A DNA stretch of 64,000 bases from Cephalotus follicularis. Lineage: Eukaryota > Streptophyta > Magnoliopsida > Oxalidales > Cephalotaceae. Positions within the stretch are counted from its first letter, which is position 1. The number at the start of each line of letters is the position of its first letter. The translations under genes were made by a program, and so were the position numbers. Below, piece by piece: positions 56,738-64,000 of this stretch. Under the pieces are notes generated by a model that was given only the letters and a program-made list of their open reading frames with translations, was not told the DNA's origin and made no database searches. The DNA lies in NCBI GenBank assembly GCA_001972305.1, contig BDDD01001617.1:62001-126000 (forward strand), given 5' to 3'.

Positions 56738-59025
56738 TGTAACAACCCGAATTCCCTTTTTGTACTGTTGAGTACTGTTCATGCATACATTGTACCGTAT
56801 TGGACTGTATTGGATTGTATCAAACTGTATTGGATAATTGAAAGATATTGGATTGAGGTATTCATATACCTATTACTTATAGTATTGATCATATGCATGT
56901 ATAGTTGGGGTATTTTGGGCTATGTTTTAGAGATTTGGCTGGATTGACTATATAAGTCAACCCTTAGCCATTTTTTCCTCATTCTCTCATTTTCCCATTT
57001 CTCCTTCTCTCTCTATCCTTCTCATTCTCTCCCTATCTGAGCAACTATCCTCCTTCTTCCTAGTAGCTCCTAGATTGGATACTTCTTCAACAGATACCAA
57101 TTGCACGTTTCGGCCTTGCCGCTTGAGCTAGATAGCAACGGGTTCTTCAAGTTCTCCAATAAATAAGCGATTGTTAGCTCAACTATTGAAGCTCCATTTC
57201 TAGGTAGGATTTCTCTACTTGAATTGTTTATTGCTAAATTGATTGATTGCTTGAATTGAATGATTGAGTGATTGTGTTGTATTGAATTATGATATAAGGG
57301 TTTTTAAATTGAATCCTTGATCTAATTGATCTAGGAAGATTGGAACTGTAAATTGAAGGTTGTAACAAGTTTTACTAACCTTAAAGGAGTGATTTTAACC
57401 CTTGGTTTCAAAGAATTGAGTTAAACTGGAATTTGAACTGAGATCGGCCACATTTTCTACTGAAAAATGGTTTTTCCCGAGCACCTACATCAATGCCTAG
57501 CCCATTGCGTCAACTCCTTGAGCTTTTGAACTGTTTTACTGAGGTTTTATTCGACGTTAGCATCAACGTGTATCTTTGGCGTTAACGCGTATGACTTGCG
57601 ATTTCTTTTTCTCTAGGAAAGACGTCAACGTAAATCATATAAGCCATCTCAGTGTCGACGTTTTCTTTTTAAGCGTCAACGCCTTGATCCAAGGACGTCA
57701 ATGCCTAACTCACTGGTTTAAAGAAATGTGATGCGCGTCGACGCCTTCTGCCAAAAGCGTTGACGCCCATCAGCCTATTATTGAAAGTAAATGTTAACTA
57801 TATGGCCATAACATCGACGCCTAATGCCCTGAATTGGGAAATTGATGTTTTGAAGCTAGTTTTCAACTTGTTTTCATATTGTCTCTTGACCGGAGGCTTA
57901 TTTAAGGTACTCATGCATTTGAAAACAGTTTCCAAGGATTATATTGACATATTGATTGATTAATTGCTTGAGCCATATGTGTTGTGAATCTAAGTTGGAA
58001 CGTTGGATGCACATTCCCATTTCTCCATTAAACATCACCACTTATTAGCATCGTACTGACAGATTGATTGTATTGTGTGGATCCTATAGAGTGACCTTAT
58101 GACTCGCATCGGCACGTTAGGTTGTCGACCTTGTCCACCTATTTCATCGATTGTTGCATTTATTGCATTGATTGATTGATTATTGATGCTCCCTGAGGGC
58201 CGTAGCTCCCCGACGGTTGATGCTTATCGATATTGCATTGACCCAGCCGTAGGCTAGAAGATGTATGAGTCCTAGACCTGATCAGCCTGAGACAAGTAGA
58301 TAGATCTCCCACACTTTTTGAAGGACTACCTTTCGTGGGATTGATCATTGTCATTGATTGACATTATATTGACCCGTGGTCTCATGCTTTATAGGATATG
58401 ATTGATTGATTGGGTGTTTTATATGCCACCATTGAGTGTCTGCCTTTGATTGATTGTGATAGATCCTATCCATATGCTCTTTTATGGGCCAGTGTCATAT
58501 GGATAGTTAGATCGCCAATGGTATGCATGCATTTGCCATATCATGCATTGTTATTGTACATCACACATTAATATTGCATAATCAATCACGGATGTTGGAC
58601 CTTGTACATGCATACTTGTTGCATGGGGGTTCTGCTTAGCCTTGTGGCTAACCCCGTCCTACGGGATGGGGCTCTGTTGTGCATTCTTGTGTGACACAGG
58701 TATGGCAGCAAGTAGTAGCGAACAGAAGAATAGAAGATTCTATTTGACCGCATGACCGTTTTGTTTTGACAGAGCTTGTATTGTAAATTGTGTTGAAAAG
58801 ATTGATCATTAGTATCGCATTGTATCGTGTTAGCAGAATGATTGTATCGTATGGATGGATTACTATTTTGGTTTGCAAGAGAACTATATTGTACCTTCCA
58901 CACTTTGAGATGTATAGTAAAGTTTTTAGTTTTCCGCATTTTTATATTGCTCGTCCCGACCATTGTATTGTGTATTGGATTGAGAGTAATGCCATGTGTA
59001 CGTCCTCTGGGCTCGGGGTGTTACA
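56738..59025 (+). repeat. R1 5' LTR
   Basis: 2288 bp, TGTAACAACCCG to ...CGGGGTGTTACA. It has palindrome cluster J (57549-57832) and the GGCTAACCCC phrase (58645-58655) inside a stem-like CCCCGTCC...GGGATGGGG. No coding capacity. Confidence 0.86.
57549..57832. repeat. GTCGAC palindrome cluster J
   Basis: About ten words, including perfect GCGTCGACGC (57735-57744), GTGTCGACGTTTTC (57653), GACGTCAACGT (57621), GGCGTTAACGCG (57579) and ACATCGACGCC (57812). Confidence 0.82.
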
Positions 59026-59028
59026 AAA

Positions 59029-59040
59029 TGGTATCAGAGA
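59029..59040 (+). other. Primer binding site of R1
   Basis: TGGTATCAGAGA, three bases after the LTR end; the same 12-mer as in element G. Confidence 0.9.
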
Positions 59041-59211
59041 CATTGGTCCCCCTGCTAGCAAAGTATATTAATGCGTCGATTGAGATTGATTGAATGGATT
59101 TGCATGATATATGTTCTTGCCTATTCATGTTATTGTTTATTTGGAATAAGGATTGATATTGGAATTGAAGGAGATTGTATCTGATCATCCCATTGGTATT
59201 TTCTTATAGCG

Positions 59212-59703
59212 ATGAACAATAGGGGAGGGCGTGGCCGTCGGGGTGGAAGGAATGCTACTGGCCCTGCTCCTGTTGATAATGAATCGATTCGTGGTAATGA
59301 TTTTCTAGAGTCTGATCCTGATGCTCCACCAGTCGGGGCTGACCCTGAGGTTTGGAGATAGTTGTGTGCCACTATTGCACATACGCATACTCTGATGGGA
59401 CGCCGACCTGCTCCAGGGAAACATGGACCAAGGAGGAAAGACATCTTGACCCGCTTCCTAAAGTTGCAGCCTCCAGCATTCGTAACACTCCATGATCATA
59501 CACTTGCCAAGTCTTGGCTAACTCAATTGGAAAAGATTTTTCAGGCAATGGGATGTGATGATGAATAGAAATTGGTATTGGTAGTGTATATGCTCCAAGG
59601 GGAAGTCGAACACTGGTGGGCTACGGTAAACACAGATTGGACGAGAAATGGTATAGTCCGCTATTGGGATGCCTTCAAGAGAGAATTCTATGCAAGGTAC
59701 TAC
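59212..59703 (+). pseudogene. gag: Gypsy gag of R1, broken
   Basis: It starts MNNRGGRGRRGGRN at ATG 59212. In-frame stops lie at 59359-59361 (TAG after PEVWR) and 59566-59568 (TAG after GCDDE). The same frame then continues with KLVLVVYMLQGEVEHWWATV and ends ...FYARYY at 59703, where the R2 LTR begins. The core is retrotransposon gag (PF03732 type: FLKLQPPAF, AKSWLTQLEKIF, EHWW). It is distinct from the gag of L1 and R2. Confidence 0.88.
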
Positions 59704-59872
59704 TGTAACGCCTGATATTTTCCTGAATGTAATATTTCAATTTATGATGTAATCATTAAACTTGATTTAATGAGAATGTTGAGTTTTTGAACTCAAAAGA
59801 TGCTTGTAAACTCTACTTATGGCTTTGGAAATGGATGTGTGTTAAAAGATTGAAACGGCACTGTTTTGGGAC

Positions 59873-61150
59873 AAAGACATCGACGTCTTTTGAAAGACGT
59901 CGACGCCTTTGGGGAGTGAGGTACACGTGAATGAAAGTCGACATGGAGAGAAGGCATCGACACCTTCTTACAAAAAATGGAAAAGACATCGACGTCTAAG
60001 GAAAGACGTCGACGCCTTTGTAGGAACGTCTGTCGAGCTTTTTCGCTGGCAGAGTAACATGCAAGGGGATTTGTTTGGGGGCTTTACCAGCTGCCCTTAC
60101 AAGTGCATTATGACGTGTTGAGCATGTCGGTGTATTTCCAGGAATACTAAAACATGCCCATCACCTGGAACATGCAAGGAATATACAGCCTAACATGCAA
60201 CCTGCAAAAAGGAAGAATAGGAAATAAAAAGGAAATGCAGAAACCTGGAAAGTGGGAGAGATCTCGGGGCTGTCCTATTAAATGCCAGAAGAAAGATGTT
60301 AGGGGGAGCCATCTGCATAAGAATAACCCTCCCCACTTATCTCTCTTGTTTTATAACACCAGAAGAAAGAGAGGGAATAAAACAGTGTGTGTGTTCCACC
60401 ATTGTTGAGCTTGGAACAAGCTGGAAGATTGGAGCTCATGGGTAGCAGTTGCTGAGGAATCTTGGAGCTGCTGGTGGCCAGAACTTGGGGACTTAAAGAG
60501 GTGGACTTTCCAGTTCCTAACTTGGAACAATAAGGTAGGGGAAAGTGATGGATTTATACATGCATTTTGGGCTCTAAGTTAATGAATAACATGGTGAATT
60601 GCATGTTAATAGTTTAATTGTGATTCTGGAATTGTTGTAGTGTTACTGTGATACACTGAGTAAATCTTGCATGCACGAATACATGAATATGTGTGTTGGT
60701 TATGTAAAGAATGGATTTGATAATGGCTTGGCGTGTCAAAATAGTGGAAAACACGTTCTGTGTTGTAAATACATCGACGTCTTTGTAAAGACATCGACGC
60801 CTTTTCTGGGTAATTGTAGAACTGTAATGTTCATTTTGGATGGCCATTTAGCCACTTGGAATTACCTGTTTGGTTTCGGATTGACGTTCTGCTTAAGTTT
60901 CTATTAACCAGTAGCATGCCATACACGTTTAGAGAGTGGTATTCGTTTATATGAGGGATTAAAAGGTTGGATTTTACTCTCTAGAATTAAGACTCGCGAA
61001 CTGACGCTCTCTGGTATGAAAAAGACATCGACGTCTTTGTAGAGACATCGATGTCTTTGGTTCGAATAAGCCTGGAAATATTTGTACATAGAATTGACGC
61101 TTTAGGCTAAAAGACATCGACGCCTTAAGGAATGACATCGACGTCTTTCC
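59873..61150. repeat. GTCGAC palindrome cluster K
   Basis: At least ten copies of AAAGACRTCGACGYCTTT in four groups: 59873-59910 (two copies), 59951-60019 (three), 60770-60804 (two) and 61021-61150 (four). They often come in pairs about 20 bp apart. AGACATCGATGTCT at 61043-61056 is a perfect 14-bp palindrome. Confidence 0.9.
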
Positions 61151-61641
61151 TCCTGGACAGTAGAACTTCACTTGAATAGGAACCGTTAGACCCGAAACGA
61201 CTTTAGGAACGAACCTAGATGCATTCTGAGCATATGTTTGCATTATTACTGTGATTTGCATTATGGTTGCTTTCCTAAAAGTGTTAAACCATTTTGAAAA
61301 GCCTGCATGATTATTATGATTATTTGAGTACGAAAATGTATATTTGTCAACATATGAATTTATATATTTTCAAAATGATTGGGGAAGTATTTCCAATGAC
61401 AGAGAAATGTTTTAAAGGTTCGATTATGAAACCAAATGAAATTTGCGAAAATGTATAAATTATGAATGTATATATTTTCGAAATGATTGGGGAAGTATTT
61501 CCAAAAGACAAGAGATATGTATTGTTTTAAGTTTATGACTTATTAGAACCTGTGAACGGAAAAGTAAATTTTACACAAATATATTTGATCAAGTAATTAT
61601 ATGTAATTGCTTGACCTGTACTATGAAATGCTTGTGCTTGT

Positions 61642-61762
61642 TGATTATTGGCCATCGTTCTAATAACCTGTTGTTTATTAGCCACTGTGCTAATAACCTG
61701 TTGATTACTTAGCCATTGTGCTAGTAACCTGCTGTTGGTTTAGCCGCCATGCTAAACAACTT
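61642..61762. repeat. 30-31-bp tandem array, four copies
   Basis: Units begin at 61642, 61672, 61702 and 61733, with the shared pattern TTAGCCAYTGTGCTARTAAC; the last unit is diverged. Confidence 0.85.
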
Positions 61763-62453
61763 ACTGTGACTTGCTGCCAGGGGTGGAGTACGAGCGCATG
61801 ACGTTGGGGCCAGGAGGTGGCGACGGTCATGACGATTGGATTGTCTGGTTCCTTTTTGGGAACATATTTACTGCTTGTGTGGATATAACTTATGAGTTAT
61901 ACCTGTGTTGTGAGCATGCGTATATTTTTATACAAAGGTATACTTATTGAAAAATTTCATGTCATGGCTCATCATTATGCATTCATTCATGATACTCCTT
62001 ATCTTATGACTCGAACTGTATTTATGGATTTATTCACTTAGCCGAGTGAGGACAAAGACTAACCCCTACTGTAACAGATTGATGGAGTGGACATGATATG
62101 GAGCATGCACGGAGATTTAAAGAGAAGATTTGTTATCTCTTATTTATGTATTTGGTTATTGAACACTGATCATGTTATTTGGATTTTGTAACAAATGATA
62201 TTTTGTTATCTCGTACTGATGTATTATTTCACGCTCCGTTTTGGGCGATCAACAGTTATGTTGGGTTATCGAGCATCACGTAGTATGGGATGCGTGATGT
62301 GTTTTTATATTCGGCTCGTTAAGTTATTGCTTCTGCTATTGAAGGTTTTTTTTTAATTGTCGGTATTTTTTGCATGAGCTGGATTATCTTGTGTTGATTG
62401 CCTTACCACTTTATATGTTGTCTATTTTGTGGAAAGACGGGGTGTGACAACAG

Positions 62454-62465
62454 TGGTATCAGAGC
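62454..62465 (+). other. Primer binding site of R2
   Basis: TGGTATCAGAGC, four bases after the LTR end. Confidence 0.92.
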
Positions 62466-62555
62466 ATATTCCATATATGCTAAGCTGGGATAAGTTTCTC
62501 GGAAGATTAAGTAAATTGTTTCCTAATGATTTTGTCATTCCATATAGGAAATAGA

Positions 62556-63558
62556 ATGGATCGAAGGAGAGGTAGACGTGGAAGGCGTAGAGCTGACAAG
62601 GCGAACGATGCCCCGCCTGTTCACGAAAATGCCCCTCCAGTACACGATGAGAGGAGTAACTTTGAGCGCATGGCAGATCTCTTCCAACAGCAGATCCAAG
62701 CCAATTCTGCACACATGGAACAGATGAGACAGATGTATGAGGCTACTCAAGCCCGACAGTGTGTTGCAGAAGTTAACCATGTTGGCGATTTTGGCAGAGA
62801 CCTGGAGCGGTTCATGAGGCAGAATCCTCCGACATTCCTGGGGGAGTTGGATGCCAATGTAGCTGAGCGATGGATGAGAGACATGGAAAGGATATTTGAC
62901 GCCTTGAGATGTACCGATGAACAAAAGATTACCTTTGCTGTGTACCGCCTATGGGGTGAAGCTACTCATTGGTGGGAGATGGTTGAAGCAAAGTGGGAAT
63001 CTCGAAATCTGGACAGAACTTGGGACCGATTTCAATCAGAATTCTCAGCAGCTTATGTTCCACAGATGGAGCGAGATAGGAGAGAGACAGAATTGATGGA
63101 GTTACGTCAAGGTGATATGACGGTAGCTCAATACCAGACCCGTTTTATGGAGTTAGCTCGGCACACGCCCTACCTTCTAGAGGGTGAATCCAGAAAAATC
63201 CGAAGGTTTCTGAAAGACCTTCGTCCGGATATCCGATCTAAGTTATTACTGTTGCAGCTAACATCTTTTGTAGATATTGCTGAGAGAGCTAGAATTCTAG
63301 AAGTTGATGCAAATGACAGAAGGATTGAGCGATCTCGTACTCAATCGAGACCGCCTTCTTCGAGATGGCAAAACAGTGGTTCTCCGAACAAGTCATCGAA
63401 GAACAAATCTGGGCAGACTGCCACTTTGGGGACTCCTAGTCAGGGGAGTAATGCGGGGACTGGAGCTTGTCACCACCGTGGTCGGAAGGGCCACTTGCAG
63501 AAGGATTGTTGGAAGATGAAAGGGCTATGTTTAAGGTGTGGAGCGTCTGGTCATTTCA
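62556..63558 (+). pseudogene. gag: Gypsy gag of R2, open but truncated
   Basis: From ATG 62556 (MDRRRGRRGRRRADKAND) the frame is open for about 334 codons. It has a basic N-terminus, the gag core (about residues 75-250: RFMRQNPPTFLGEL, ATHWWEMVEAKWES, LRPDIRSKLLLLQL), a Ser/Lys-rich linker and two zinc knuckles. Knuckle 1 reads CHHRGRKGHLQKDC, the second Cys replaced by Arg; knuckle 2 starts CLRCGASGHF and is cut. The frame runs on to 63674 through foreign DNA. An in-frame ATG also lies at 62526. Protease and pol are absent. Confidence 0.88.
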
Positions 63559-63559
63559 T

Positions 63560-64000
63560 CCCACACTGGCCGCGGTATCTCTGTAGGGCCATGCCACATG
63601 CACTCAGGCTCATATGCTGCACACCATCGCCCATCATTGCCTTCCTCCGAAAGTTACGCATCCACTTCGGGTAATTCTCCTGCACGTAACTGTAGAATGG
63701 AAGGCTGCTGTGTGCATCATAAGGAAGAAATTGGAAGTAGTCCAACAAAACATCAGTGTCAAACAACGCGGTTAAAAAAAATCATGAATAATATTGATTG
63801 TTAACTGCAACAGTTTTACCCACCAATAGCTTCTCCCACAGTAGTTCATTCACTGAATCAGGCCAATATCTCCACGTGATCCGTGGCTGTAGTATTCTGC
63901 TCTTGATGATGGACGCTATGGTGTTCTTTACGTCCATCTCTTCAAAACACCTGCAATTAAACAAATATTAGCACCAACATCATAGGTTACTTTTTAAAAA
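63560..64000 (-). pseudogene. Unidentified coding-like fragment at window edge
   Basis: The minus strand has one reading frame from 63964 to 63551 interrupted by a single TGA (63782-63784). It includes MDVKNTIASIIKSRILQPRI, WPDSVNELLWEKL and FLPYDAHSSLPFYSYVQENY. TTTAATTGCAG at 63961-63951 could be a splice acceptor with the exon starting at 63950. I do not recognise the protein. The W..WPDSVNELLWEKL pattern is weakly like the region in plant En/Spm-type (Transposase_24) proteins, as a guess only. It abuts the truncated R2 gag at about 63560. Confidence 0.35.

Larger units (their letters stand above)
56738..59703 (+). mobile_element. Ty3/gypsy element R1, 5' part
   Basis: 5' LTR 56738-59025, primer site 59029-59040, and gag from 59212 to 59703, where R2 is inserted. 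The continuation would lie beyond R2, outside the window. Left flank AGAGC (56733-56737). Confidence 0.85.
59704..62449 (+). repeat. R2 5' LTR
   Basis: 2746 bp, TGTAACGCCTGA to ...GACGGGGTGTGACA. It contains cluster K (59873-61150), a 30-bp array (61642-61762), and the phrase GTGAGGACAAAGACTAACCCCTAC near 62047. Most of its sequence is unlike the L1 LTR despite the shared gag. Confidence 0.88.
59704..63560 (+). mobile_element. Ty3/gypsy element R2, 5' part, inserted in R1 gag
   Basis: 5' LTR 59704-62449, primer site 62454-62465, leader and gag to about 63558, where homology to L1 ends within the second zinc knuckle. The left target-site copy is ACTAC (59699-59703). Downstream genes are missing. 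The leader and gag are nearly the same as in L1. Confidence 0.88.

Overview
Nuclear DNA of a flowering plant, probably a eudicot. The evidence is a dense nest of plant-type LTR retrotransposons: Ty3/gypsy gag, protease, reverse transcriptase (RT) and RNase H, Ty1/copia gag, integrase and RT, initiator-Met tRNA primer sites (TGGTATCAGAGM), long LTRs with TG...CA ends, and 5-bp target-site duplications (TSDs). I see no intact host gene, no tRNA or rRNA gene, no CRISPR array and no prokaryotic signal. All recognisable coding regions are broken retroelement genes. The only possible non-retroelement coding DNA is a short minus-strand stretch at the right edge (63560-64000).

Layout, left to right. 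1-895 is the end of an LTR inserted into the RNase H region of a minus-strand gypsy element (896-15004, here L1) whose gag-pol carries three in-frame stops. The 5' LTR of L1 is split by a complete non-coding LTR element (5524-13938, here G) with 3.3-kb LTRs, a 1.8-kb core and TSD TCACC. L1 lies in another LTR (15005-18058, here H), which also holds a solo LTR (16111-17603, TSD TTAAC). Two more LTR fragments follow (18059-18950, 18951-19645). All of these sit at the left side of a decayed minus-strand copia element (19646 to about 29460, here copia A). Copia A is split by a 3.4-kb solo LTR (20555-23947, TSD GTTTT) and a G-related solo LTR (24062-26615). Then come LTR DNA of family X, split by a G-family solo LTR (32296-35277, TSD GCCCA), a second copia relic on the minus strand (35777-37644, copia B), a copia-type LTR with its primer site (37984-40024), and a plus-strand copia element with both LTRs (40025-48787, copia C). 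After more LTR fragments there is a solo LTR (51395-53582, TSD GTAGA). The right end holds two plus-strand gypsy elements, R1 (from 56738) and R2 (from 59704), with R2 inserted inside the gag of R1.

The most unusual feature is shared by most of these otherwise different LTRs. Each carries a cluster of short palindromes built on a GTCGAC core, with arms that differ by family but remain self-complementary: AAAGCGTCGACGCTTT, CAGTCGACTG, TGAGTCGACTCA, AAAGACGTCGACGTCTTT and decayed forms. Several LTRs also carry private tandem arrays (16, 21, 25, 30-31 and 49 bp units). The genes do not form a host pathway. The window records nested retrotransposition followed by LTR-LTR recombination. Family assignments, nesting order and homology between copies were read by eye, and no alignment or database search was run.
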